Below, piece after piece: positions 40,873 to 53,153 of a DNA stretch of 64,000 nt. The position numbers were made by a program, and so were the translations under genes. Source of the DNA: Chrysomallon squamiferum. Taxonomy: Eukaryota; Mollusca; Gastropoda; Neomphalida; Peltospiridae. The notes under the pieces were generated by a model. It searched no databases. It was not told where the DNA came from and saw only the letters and a list, made by a program, of their open reading frames with translations. The stretch is taken from NCBI GenBank assembly GCA_012295275.1, contig CM022679.1, forward strand, positions 28,755,164-28,819,163, read 5' to 3'. Every line of letters begins with the position of its first letter. Position 1 is the first letter of the stretch.

Positions 40873-40971
40873 AAAATATCAACTCGTAGACAGTGCAAAA
40901 ATATCAACTCATAGACAATGCAAAAATATCAACTCATAGACAATGCAAAAATATCAACTCATAGACTATGT
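40873..40971. repeat. 25-bp tandem repeat, four copies
   Basis: Units of the form aaaaatatcaactcatagac followed by aatgc repeat four times in intron 2 of unit F. More diverged relatives (ataaatattaactcatag) continue to about 41220. Confidence 0.8.
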
Positions 40972-42063
40972 AACGAACAAGAACACAGACGATGTAATAC
41001 ACTTTAGCTCGTAGACAATGTAATAAATAATAATTCATATACAGTATAATAGATATTAACTACTAAACAATGAAATAAATATTAACTTATAGAAAATGTA
41101 ATAAATATTAACTCATAAAAAAATGTAACAAATATTAATTCATAAAAAAAATGTAACAAATATTAACTTATAGAAAATGTAATACATAGAACTCATACAG
41201 AATGTAATATATATCAACTGATTGAGAGTTTAATAAAAATAAAATAAAATAATACTGACACACAAGGCACTTGTTAAAATACCAAAAGAAGTTGCGATTT
41301 TAATAACGATTAATATGGATCAGTTAATACTAAGCAAATTTGTTTTCGAATTTGCATACATACAAACTCATACATCCGCATATTCATACGCACATAGATA
41401 CATACATACATTTATCCATACAAATATACGTTTTTTTTGTTTTTTTCAAACGTATTATGAGACATTTTGTTTTAAATGTATAAATATTTCTACAAAATGT
41501 GAAGAGAACTAACAATTAAAATTTCTGTTGGTCACAGACACTGTGTTTACAGTGTAGGTGTTTTCTAAATCTACCATCCACCAAGCTTTGAAGTCGTCAT
41601 CATCCGTGTGTGCACAGTGGTCTCTGTCCATGTCGGTGCCGGTGTTGCCATCGACTGCGTAGCTCGCCTTTCCCTTCGTCACCTTGAACGTCGAGCTCTG
41701 GATTACCGGTTTATCAAGGGCCAAGTTATCAGACGGGTTTCCTCAAAGAGAAAACAGAAAACACTGATCCCTGAATGTGCCGGTTGTAATCAGTAAGATG
41801 AACCAAGATATCCAGTCTTGTAATCTAAATATCTGAAATTATGTGACCGATCATGTGTACATTAACAGCTTCAGTTTAAAAACTTTCTTTCCCGTCCTTA
41901 AAGCGAAGCTGATAAATGAAAATGTTGGGGTTTTCCGCATGAATGTTTTCGTCATGATTTTAGTAAACTGCTACCTCGGTTTATTTTGTTCACAGAGCAA
42001 ATGAAACAAAATATATGGTAACACTGATACCAAAAATGAACAATACGAAAGTTTTATAGTATT

Positions 42064-42204
<141 letters not shown>

Positions 42205-42573
42205 TGGCTGCCTTCTTCTGCAAAAGCTGTGTTTCTCTTGTTCATTCCTGTTCATTAATGTAGACGCCCACTTAAGTATGTGACTATACCAGAGTCTGTG
42301 GATTATTAACAATAAAAATGTTTTAGCTTCTAAAGTTAAATAGTCAGAAAAAAGAGTTCAAAATTCCTCATCCATGATTGTTTTGGGGTTTTTAACGATC
42401 TTTTCAGTTATATCCTTTAAAAAGTTTCATTTATTATGAGAAGAATTACATTACACTGACCAACATGAGAACAAATATTCTTAGAAAGAATGTTGAATAT
42501 CTATTGATACAGACTTACCTTCATCAAAGATCACAAAAGTCATAGCTACTGAAAAAAAGAAATACTTGCACAT

Positions 42574-43140
42574 CGTGTTAGAATACGTGTAATTAAGATG
42601 GTATCGCTAGGTGTTGTAAGCTAAACAATGTTATCGTTAGATTTCACACTGTATACGCTTTAAAGACTCTGAATCAGTTATGTCAATTAATTACAGCAAG
42701 TTTAATTCTCTAATGATCATTGTATCATGCTTCTCAAAACGACATTTCGACTGCGCCATACAAATTTAATGTTATGGCTTTTCAATGTTGCTTTCTCTCG
42801 GATAAAGTCTGCCATAAATACAAAAAAACAAAAACGTGTTCTGTACTGTAATGTATTCACAATATTCACTTTGATAACAAGCTATAATGAATTATATACG
42901 TTGTTATGTTCAAATCATGAATGGCGAGAATCAAAAATAATAAACAAATTGCATATACGTTTTTACTTTTTGGAAATAATAATTTTATTATTTATTTATA
43001 GAGTTTGTTTCGTGCGTTTAATGATATTTGTGTAACAACTGTTGAAAGTGAAAAACACAAAAGGCGACCTAAAAATATCAAAACGATCTTAGAGAAAACA
43101 AGAATACATTAAATATAGCTGAAGCGAATTTTTTGTTTGT

Positions 43141-43171
<31 letters not shown>

Positions 43172-44538
43172 TGTATTCATTCATTCATTCATTCATTTTA
43201 TTTATTTTTTGTCTTTTTCATTTCTTTCTCTAAATCTCTCTCTCTGTCTCTGTATGTGTGTGTGTGTGTGTGTGCGTGTGTCCAGCTTTTAATTATGCTT
43301 TGTTCTAACCTGTGCAAATTATTATTCAAACCAATTCTAATGTTTTATTATTAAATTAACCTTTGTTTTATTACAAGTTTCAAAACTTTATCTAATAATT
43401 CACACAATTTGCTTTAAATTAATGGGGCGTGTTGTTGTTGTTTTCCTATTAAGTTATTATAATTGTTATTATTATTGTTATTATTGTTTTCGAAAACAGT
43501 AATGTTTGGTGTTTAGACACTGTTCTGTTAAACATAGCTTACAATCGGTCTATTCAGAACATGCTTGTTTATTTATGTCTGTCTGTAATTCTGTTTGTGT
43601 TTATGTTTCTCACTGCGGGTGTTATAATGGTAAACACGTCACCTGAGACATGACTGGTCGCAGAATGAAAGATCTTGATGTTTACTGTCGTCTAAGGGAA
43701 GGTGCATATAAACGTGCCATTCTTGCTAATCAGAAAAGGACTAGTCTCCCTTGACGGTGATCGTTTAAAATTACAGGCTGTAAATGATTATTGTTGTTTT
43801 GATCACTATCATTATTTTTATTATTATTAACATCATCATCATCATCATCATCATCATTAGTATTGTTGTTGTTGTTGTTGTTGTTGTTGCAAAACAAGGT
43901 TAGACGACCTCTTGAGATCTTTGTAAAAAATGTGTAATGATTAGCAGAAGATAATGTTGACATGCAAACAGTTTTATTGTTTTACTTTTCTCTGTCCGAC
44001 AAAATAAATATTTTATTTGTCATTATATAGTTGTTTGTATATTTAAAATCCAACGTGTAGATCGTTGTACATCTGTTTTTATAAGATTACCTCTTTTTAA
44101 GACATTTAAAATCAGTTCTTGTATTGTATGTAGTTCTTATATAGTTAAAAATAAATATGAGCTCTTGGATTATATAAATGTTTTTATTGTTAAATATTAA
44201 AATCAGCTCTTGGATTGTATGCAGTGTTTATATTGTTAAAAATAAAAATGAGCTTTTGGATTATATAAATGTTTTTATTATTGAAAACAAAAATCAGCTC
44301 TTGGATTATATATGTTTTCTTATTGTTAAAAATTAAAATGAACTCTTGAATTAAGTACAGTGTGTTTTTATCTTTAAAGAAACGACAACAACAAAAAACA
44401 TTAAATACATAATCTATGCATACTGTTTAATTATTTAAAATACATTTTGTATGTATGTATGTATGTATGGTATGTACACACACACATTGTATCGTTGTAG
44501 AAGTTATCGTTGTAACTTATTATTGTTGTTTATTTATG

Positions 44539-44590
<52 letters not shown>
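42574..44590. other. Region between lectin units F and G
   Basis: No lectin exon seen. Contents are TTTA/TTCA runs (43135-43210), TG run (43255-43280), ATC and TTG runs (43830-43890), a degenerate repeat at 44100-44370 and (TTA)n at 44538-44590. The open frame at 42727-43035 has no recognisable features. Confidence 0.55.
44100..44370. repeat. Degenerate tandem repeat of about 60 bp
   Basis: About five diverged copies of a phrase like aatcagctcttggattgtat ... gtttttattgttaaaaataaaa. The unit alternates between two versions (atcagctcttgg and atgagctcttgg). Confidence 0.7.
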
Positions 44591-44595
44591 AGCTG

Positions 44596-44766
44596 ATGCT
44601 GTGGCTAATTCTTGTCATAGTTGCAGTTTCTGCGTCAGTCAGTTCACCACGACGTCGTTATTGCAGTCCATGCTATGTGTGTTGTTGTCAACAGAAACGT
44701 AGTCACAAAAGAAGCCTCACTGGTGATAACAAAAGATGGTGTGTGCTGAAAACTGGTTTCCTGTGA
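44596..44766 (+). CDS. Possible small secreted Cys-rich peptide or single exon
   Basis: A 56-residue open frame starts MLWLILVIVAVSASVSS, which looks like a signal peptide. A basic, cysteine-rich tail follows (CSPCYVCCCQQK, later WC). It is framed by splice-like sites: ttattattacag ends at 44592 just before ctgatg, and gtgagt begins at 44763 after TTTCCT. The sequence is of mixed composition, not simple repeat, unlike its surroundings. I do not recognise a family. It could be an orphan exon, a small peptide gene or chance. No partner exon was found on this strand. Confidence 0.25.
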   Translation: MLWLILVIVAVSASVSSPRRRYCSPCYVCCCQQKRSHKRSLTGDNKRWCVLKTGFL

Positions 44767-44930
44767 GTCGATTATAATACAGGGTATTGTTAATACCAAT
44801 GTTTTCAAAATAATTTATAACTGACTAACATGTACAAGGCATACTCGGTATGTTCAGCGTAAATTAGTTTATACGTTAAATACATATGTATTAACTGTAC
44901 GTCACAAATACGTTTTGGTGATCGTCTGTT

Positions 44931-45657
44931 TTAACACAAATCCGATCCGTAGTAGTCCCACATAGAATCCTTCTCAGCTGTATCGCCAAACTCGGGATGA
45001 AAGATGAGTTCACACTGCTCATCTACAGTGTTGTAGTTGAAAGCCACACACTTAATATCCTCGCTGCAAAACAGCAGACATTCCAAGAGATACGTGGTTA
45101 CATCCTCAGAGTATACAGAAACCAGATGCGTTCCTCTAACACGAGGAAAATATGAGGGATTTTCACAACCTAAAATAAATTTTTAAAGTTTTCAGCTAAT
45201 TAATAATCACATTTAAAATTAATTTTTAGATATTCCAAGTTGTAAGAATCTATAGGCGGTAGTTTCGGGATTTGTATTGTTGATGTTGTTTTGTATTTTG
45301 ATTTTTTTTTTTTTTATTTCTTTCTTTCTTTCTTTTTTTTAATGGGTTTTATTTGTTTTCTTTTTTCTTTTCATTTCTTTTTTCTTTTGCTCTCTCGTCT
45401 TTGTTTTGGAGAAAAGCTGGGTATATAAATGAAGAAATTAATATATACACGTATTACAGAATAGCTTTGACTCTATTGTCTCAATCCAAAAAATAGAAGA
45501 AAAAATATGGAGGGAAATTCCTTCTCTACTTCAAAAAATCAATCTATGTATCGATCAATCAATCAATAAAATAAGTTAAAATGAAATAAATAAATAATCT
45601 TAATAAATGCCATTTAATCGAGTACAGAGAATTAATTTATTAAGATTATTTATTCAT

Positions 45658-45716
<59 letters not shown>

Positions 45717-46112
45717 TTTCATTTTATTTTATTTTATTTATTGATTGATTGGTAGATTGATTGATTTTTTTAATTTCCCTCCATATTTTTTTTTTCTGTT
45801 TTTTGGATTGAAACAGGAATATTTCAGGAAACAGGAATATTTTAGACTCTTACTGTGTATGTCCTGTGCGCCGAATACTTCAACTTCACACAGTGAAAGA
45901 CTATTGCCTGTGATCCACTTTCTGATTCGCACAAATCGACCTTTCGTCGGCGTGTCACAGAGGATGTTCCTGGTTTCAGACATTCCTAGTGACGCCCCTG
46001 TGTGGTTGTAACATACAGTAGGCGTGGCCTTCTCGCACCATGCGGGGTTTATCAGAAATATTTCAATCACAAAGAACCGAAGATTTTCCCCTGTAATAAT
46101 AATAATAATAAC

Positions 46113-46162
<50 letters not shown>

Positions 46163-47292
46163 TAACAATAATAATAATAATAATAACAATAAAAATTATA
46201 ACAATAATAATAATAGTAATAATAATATTTATTATTATTATCTATTCTAAATATTATTGTTATTGTTGTTATTATAGTTGTTTTAGTTGTTTTTAATATT
46301 AGTGTTCTTGTTGTTACCACTATAACTACTACTACTAATACTACTAATACTACAGCTACTACTAATATAAAGAAGAGAGAGAGAGAGAAAGAGAATAAAC
46401 GATGATCATCCTGCAACTCAGCTTCAAGGGAATAAAGCGACGTCTGGCAAAGAAGACTCATTCTGTAATGCTAACTGCACTAACTAACTTAACCGAACAG
46501 TAAAGAAGAGTGGACAAGAGAAACGTACAAGAGTCGTCTCTGTTAGTCAGTGTAACTGACCGCACGAAATAATTAGACTTCAAGTCTACCATCCACCAAG
46601 GGTTTTCGTCATCTGGGACGGTTGTTGCACAGAAGTCTGTGTAGAAACTGGACCCAGTGTTACCATCAACTGCACTCCAAGCCGCGGATTGGTTTGTCAG
46701 ATATCGTGAGCTGATGGTGGTAGGTTTATTGAGGGCTTCATTTTTGGGCGCACTATCTGAAATAGGTAACAGAATCAAATATCAGTGAATTATTTTTATC
46801 TCTTTTAATTTTTCTTTTATATTGTTGTCGTCGTCGTTGTTGTTGTTGTTGTTTTTATTTGGCTAGTTAAGCGCCAAGGTACGAGAACATGATATTTAAT
46901 TATTATATATTTACTGTGGTACAGAGATTTTTTGTTGTTGTTTTCCACACTTTTAGCAAATAACAATAAAAACGAGTGAATGGAATTAGGCCTTAATTAT
47001 ATTTTGTTTACAAAACATTTATTAGTAAGCAGAAAATATATATATTAAACCGATTCTAGATTCTCTTCGAGGCATCCAGGTAAAAATGATTTTACATGGA
47101 GTTAAAATGTGGAATAAAAAAAAGTATTGTTGAGATAGCATGAAAAGCAAGTTTGACTGAAACATTAGAATTTACTACTGCAATAAAAACAAATATAATA
47201 ATAATAATGTTTGAAAACAACGACAACAAAAAATTATACTTACATCCGGAAGGAATGATTATAGCGATTATAAAGATGACGTGTTCATACAT
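44931..47292 (-). CDS. Lectin unit G: secreted F-type lectin with PAN/Apple domain
   Basis: Minus-strand exons are 47292-47244, 46756-46529, 46090-45854 and 45169-44931, in phase 1 throughout, giving 250 residues. The signal exon is shorter (49 nt, MYEHVIFIIAIIIPSG). Exon 2 has NEALNKPTTISSRYL, AVDGNTGSSFYTDFCATTVPDDENPWWMVDLKSNYFVRSVTLTNR in shortened view. Exon 3 has LRFFVIEIFLINPAWC, CYNHTGASLG, TKGRFVRIRKW and LSLCEVEVFG. The PAN exon keeps six cysteines (CENP, EC, FC, KC, QC, DLC). The histidine of the putative sugar site is T and the last arginine is N, so canonical fucose binding is doubtful. It is the most diverged intact copy, and the only intact one on this strand. Confidence 0.85.
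45482..45810. repeat. Foldback (inverted repeat) element in intron 3 of unit G
   Basis: The left arm (45482-45608) and right arm (45635-45810) are near reverse complements: caatccaaaaaa ... aatatggagggaaatt ... caatcaatcaata ... aatcttaataaat against its mirror. The right arm is longer because a TTTA run has expanded. The central spacer is about 26 bp. It may be a MITE or foldback remnant. Confidence 0.75.
46096..46250. repeat. (AAT)n microsatellite at the exon 3 acceptor of unit G
   Basis: AAT units with AAC and AAA interruptions directly touch the acceptor of exon 3. On the minus strand the intron ends ttattattacag. Confidence 0.9.
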
Positions 47293-48073
47293 CTTTCCAG
47301 AACAGTGTGACTGACTTCCAGTTTGGATATCTGTGAGTCAACTGAACATTTTTCAACACTGTGTTGTTTCCAGTTATAACATGAAGTGTTTAGCCTATCA
47401 GCCACATCAATTAATTCTCCACTCTGTACAAATCACCATTAACAATTGTTGTTCATAATATAGAAAGTACTGATATACAGTTATAATCACTTCAGTTTTG
47501 CTTTTCGTTTCAAAAGTGGGAAATAATTAATGAAGGCAACGATATAGTAAACGCTTCTCATTCATGTTAGTGATGGTTTGTGAGAGTATTTTAATTGCAT
47601 CGTTGGTTTCATCGTAAATTTCTTCATAAAAAAAAAAAAAAAGTAATGAACGAAATATTAATTAAAGTGAAAGAGCTTCTGCGGTTAATCCCAGCAAATG
47701 ATACGTTTGTTGTTATCTGATTTCGTTTGTGTGACTTCACAGTTTAGCAGTATTGTCTGTGGCGGAGAGAAACGGGTCAGTATTTCGTTATATGTTGCAA
47801 AACCAGATTTTCCTTTCAACGTTGTTTTTCTTGTTGGTGTTATTGTTATTGTTATTAAGTTGTAAGCTGAATAGCGTTAAAAGAAGCAAACATTTTATTT
47901 TTGAAATAGCATTAGAACAGTTGTGGCAATATTAATCTTCTCAAAATTTAGGCCTGCAATAAATGTAAATACAGCGGTACAGATTTATTTCAGAACCGCA
48001 TCAGTTACAAAGAGTGATTCTCTAAACTGGAATTTCTCCAGTATATACATTATGTTTTTTTTTTTCAGTATAT

Positions 48074-48108
<35 letters not shown>

Positions 48109-48119
48109 AACTATTTGCA

Positions 48120-48150
<31 letters not shown>

Positions 48151-49404
48151 TATATATATATACATATGGGGTTTTTTTGTACGTTTTCTTAATTAAAACT
48201 CAGTAACACAATTATGTTACAGGGGATGGGTCAAATATTTAAAATCTCCTCTGTATGAACAGCTTTTCTTTTCAACGCTAATTTCAAACCTGCTTTCATA
48301 CTCTTTGATGTATATCAAATGAATCTGGAAAATGTTAAATGGTATTATGTCGTTCCTGTTCACCTCGCGATTCCAAACTATGTTATAAAATGAAAATCAG
48401 TTAAAAGCAGGTTCTTAATCAAAGCACTGAAACTATTTGCAAGAAAATGAATACATGCAGTACTTACATGAAAAAGAATTTATTAAGTATTTACAAGAAA
48501 AAAGACACTTTGAAACGCTTTGCTTTTAACTGAATTTTTATTATGTATTCTTCTTATTATTATTATTGTTATTGTTATTGTTATTGTTATTGTTATTGTA
48601 ATTGTAATGGTTATCGTTATCTTTATCATTATTAAGGTAATATACATAAATCTGTTAATGGTGTTTGGTGTACACTTGTACGTAATGAACCACATCCAGC
48701 CAAAATACTTGTTACCATGACGACATAGTATTATTGGAAAATTCATATATTAATATAATTCCTGAAACAGATATTCATTAAAAAGTAATTATTTTTTTAT
48801 TTGAAATAGTTTTTGCAGTACAAGACTAACATACATCGTTATTGCTAATGAATGATCTCTATTTTTTCTTTATAGCAATACCAAACTCATCTTTAAAAGA
48901 CACATCAGTGTCCAAATCAAGCTTTTCTGAAATGTAGTATGTTAACAGAATTTATTATTTTTAAAAAATAAAAAAAAATACAGAAAAACAACAACAAAGT
49001 TGATGAAAATTAAAATGTTCTGTATTTCGTTAAAATTCACGTTTAATATTTTTTAAAAAGGTGTTTTATAAAATCCAGAACGAAAAGCAATTTCACACAC
49101 TTTTTCTGAATTTGAATAAAAAAAACCTGGGTTTTCTTTCTATCTACAAGTTTGGTTGAATGGGGTTTATACTGATGATTTTTTGTCTTAAATTCTCTTA
49201 AATATTTCACTTTGTACATTACATGAGGAAAAATGTAAACAGACTGACGTTAAAACAAAATTTCAAACATAATGCTGGTAAAACATGTAAAATGAAATGA
49301 GCAAACTGAATAATACTTAAAAGGTAAATGAATGCTATATATATATATATGTATGTATATTAATATAAAACGGCTATACATTTACATACATTAAGGATTT
49401 TGGA
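47293..49404. other. Interval between unit G and the EF-hand gene
   Basis: This should hold the promoter of unit G on its left and the end of the EF-hand transcript on its right. I see poly-T/A runs (48055-48105), (TA)n (48121-48170) and TTATTG repeats (48556-48600), but no lectin exon or other convincing coding exon. Confidence 0.55.
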
Positions 49405-49410
49405 TTTATT
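49405..49410 (-). terminator. Polyadenylation signal candidate of the EF-hand gene
   Basis: AATAAA on the minus strand lies 77 bp past the stop codon of the EF-hand gene and is the first clear match downstream. Confidence 0.45.
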
Positions 49411-49486
49411 AAGACATTCACAAAATAATTTATCACATTTCGCAAATTAGAAATTCTGCCGAGTCTTTGTTTTGATGCACACACGC

Positions 49487-51024
49487 TCAAGGTTTCCTCC
49501 ATTCAAACTTCGCCAACTCATAAATTAGGTCACAAAAGGCGATGTAGTTGACGTTGCTAATGCCGCCGATCTTGACGTCAAACTGCTGCCAGATGAGCTG
49601 TATCTCTTCCTCGGTGGCGAGGCTGTTCAGCTCCAGCTCAGTGAGCACGCGGCGAAACTGGTTTCGTGTGACGCTGCCGTTGTGCACCTTGTCGTAGTCT
49701 TCAAACAGCGGAAACAGCTGCATGCGACGTTGTTGAACCTGTACACGACAGAGGTGGTGATTAACTCTTACATCTGCTAAAATTCAAGCCTATTCCTCAA
49801 ACATTTACACAAATTACTTAACAGTTGTTTGAAATATACAATGATTTTTTTTTTTTCTTTGTATGTATTGTTTTTGTTGATTTTGTGTTTGTTTTTGTTG
49901 TTGTTGTTGTTGTATTGTTGTTTTATCACTGTCGCAAGTGCGGACGTAGCTGAGTTGCAAAGACTTGTAACTAGGAGAATGGCTGATATTTTACAAATAT
50001 GTTCGAGAATAACAAACCTTTATACAACCTTTCATCTTTATTTTATTTTTAATCAATATTTATCTCTGAATGCCTCCTTTGTAATTAATTAATCGATAAC
50101 TCTGAAATAATGTTGATGTTTATGGTGCAGATGGATGGAAGGATGGATGGATAGACAGATATAGAGACGAGAAAGAGGACGAATGAGGACAAAGAGAAGA
50201 GAAAGGAAGAGACAGGTACAGAGATACAGAGACATATGGACATGCACGCACGCACGCACGCTAACATTTCCTTACCTTGTCTGCAATTCGTTCCAAACAT
50301 GCCACTAATTTGCTCTTAATACAAACAGGCAGCTGGTTTTCTGTCCACTCATCAGGCGGAGTGAACTGGCAAATTTCGTTAAGAGGAGATTTCTCCAGGT
50401 TCTTCTGAGTAAAGATTGATTCTATCTCGTCACAGAATGACAGGTAGTCCACGTAGCTGGGATTCGTGCAGTTCTTATACCTGAAAGAAACAAGATTTTT
50501 TTTTTTTTTTTAAAGTGAGAAAAAACGAACAAAAGTTTTTAAAGAAAAAGTAAGAAGAGGTTTTGAAGAATTGTATACATCTGTATAACTGTAAATTTGA
50601 TAATTTTCTAAATGATTGTTTTATTTGATTCTTGAAAATAAATATTAAATTAAAATAAAATAAAATAAAATAAAAAACTAAACTAAAATTAAATTAAATT
50701 AAATTAAATTAAATTAAATTAAATTAAATTAAATTAAATTAAATTAAATTAAATTAAATTAAATTAAATTAAATTAAATTAAATTAAATTAATAAATAAA
50801 TAAATAAAATAGTAATAATAATAATAAATGCTAATTTACCTGTCTTCTAAAATTGCCATCTCGGACTCGGTCAGGTCAAAGCGACACAAGGTGAGCGCTC
50901 GCCGGAACAAAGACTTGAGAATTCGACCTGAGTGAAGTTTGTCGTAGTCTCGCATGAAGTCTATCGCTCGTACCCTCTCCTTGGCTACCTGCATTCAATT
51001 AATCATCAAAACACATTTTAATAT

Positions 51025-51069
<45 letters not shown>

Positions 51070-51112
51070 GTGTGTGTTTGTGTATGTGTGTGTGTGTGTG
51101 TGTGTTTGTTTA

Positions 51113-51143
<31 letters not shown>

Positions 51144-52507
51144 GTGTGTGTCTGAATAAATTAAAGAATGACAAAAAAAAGGAAGGAAATAACAAAGGAA
51201 TCTATCGAACTTCGAGTTCATGAATGAATCGGTGGAAAGAGAAAGTATTTTTGAATGTTAAAATCAAAGTTGTCAATGATTACAACTGTTACAAACATTC
51301 AGCTTTATTTTGTTTATAAAAACAACTTTGAAACAAGTAACACTTTAAATGATTACAAATTTACTGCAACTTTTCTAAACGAAACACTTTTTACAAATAT
51401 TTCAGTATACATTTTTACAAATTCAAATCTTGCTGTAGGAAGTCGGTCTACTTGCATTTGTCTGTTCGTGAGCGTGTGCGTTCGTGTGAATAAATAAATA
51501 TATATGTTTCTAACCTTTGTTTTGATCTTCAGCAGGACTGATTCTAAATCAGTGACTGGGTTTCGTTCAGGCAGTTTTGATTTCTGGTTGGTTCTGTTCA
51601 GAATGTCTTGTATCTCATCGTACATGTACTTAGGTGGCTCTTTTGGTTGAAGCTCGGCGAGAAAAGCGTTGTAGTTGAATCCGACGTCGTTGGTGTAGAC
51701 GGCCTCTATGGCCTCGAGTTCAGTCTCCGTAGCATGAAGTTCCAGCATCTTCAGACACTGACGAAACTGAGGCCTGGTCACGTGACCGTTGTTATGCCTG
51801 AAAACAAAGAGAATTAAACAAATTTCAATTATTAGTGATTGCCAGGTTGCCAGGAATGCAGTATTCGAAGAATGGAAAACTGTTTCTATCATATTACGCA
51901 TTTAATTTGTGAGTTAGGAAACATGGTTTTCTTTTAATATGGTAACAGAGAGCACAGAACTTATTATGCATCAGCAATGAGGAAATAACTGGAATGGAAA
52001 ATAATTACAAACAGAGTTTAAACAAATACACGTCAAAATAAAAGAGGAATCTTTTGGAGATCCATGGACAACTTATAGAACACACAAGCATTTGTTCAAG
52101 CTAGTGAGGTCCTTGTTTGAGCAAACGGGAAGAAGGAGAAGAAGACGATGATGGTGAAGAAGAAGAAGATCAAGAAGAAACAGAAGAAGAACAAGAGTTA
52201 AAATTTCGACATGTCTGTGTTTTGTAAGAATTACTTACTTGTCAAAATCTTGGAAAACTGGCTCTACAAGAATTCTCCTCTGCTCTACTCGCTGCCTCAG
52301 TCGCTCCACTGTCCTCTGGAACAGGTCGCTGTGCTCCTCTGACGCATTCTCCGCTACAACAGTCCCAGGCTTCGGCAGCACGAAAACCTTCGACGGTGGA
52401 ACTCGGTACAAGGGGTCCTTCTCCAAGTTGTTTTCAGTGAACACTAGCAATTAATTAATACATTTTGAATAATAAAATAACAAATTCAAAAATATACATT
52501 AACCGTG

Positions 52508-52589
<82 letters not shown>

Positions 52590-53112
52590 TTTTTCGGAAC
52601 ATTAGAACATTTAAATAATATACATCATCTGTTTTGCAGTCTAAAACCAGACATGTAGAAATGCAGACAAACACATAGATTAACAGACAGACAGACAGAC
52701 GAGAGACAGACATATCAAACCAAAAAAAAACGGAACTGAAGACAGATAGATGAATGGAGAAACAGACAGATTATTTACTGACAGATAGTAGGACATTATT
52801 CAAAACGTTAAATGATATTTGCAGTTTAACACACACATTATTTGTGCCACACAAAGGAACTTATAAAGAGGAATATTTGTCTGTACCACTTTCAACATCC
52901 CTAATGAAGTTGACGTAGAGGATGTTGTCCTCCTTGCAGGGGTCCTGATAATAGTCACAGATCATCTTGTGTTGTCCATCAGTCAGATCGTGCCAGCCCA
53001 GGGTACTAAACCCCATCAGACTGAGTCCACGCCGGAAACGCGATTTTGTGATGGAGCCAGAACGAAGTGGATCATAGTCTTCAAGATATTCCCCAATCTG
53101 AGTAAAAATAAC

Positions 53113-53153
<41 letters not shown>

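Noticed and set aside
42727-43035. A 102-residue plus-strand frame upstream of unit F
   Set aside because: Low-complexity, hydrophobic, AT-driven composition with no start context, homology or splice support.
47753-47935. A 60-residue frame with a leucine-rich segment
   Set aside because: The hydrophobic core comes from a TTG/TTA run, and no other feature supports it.
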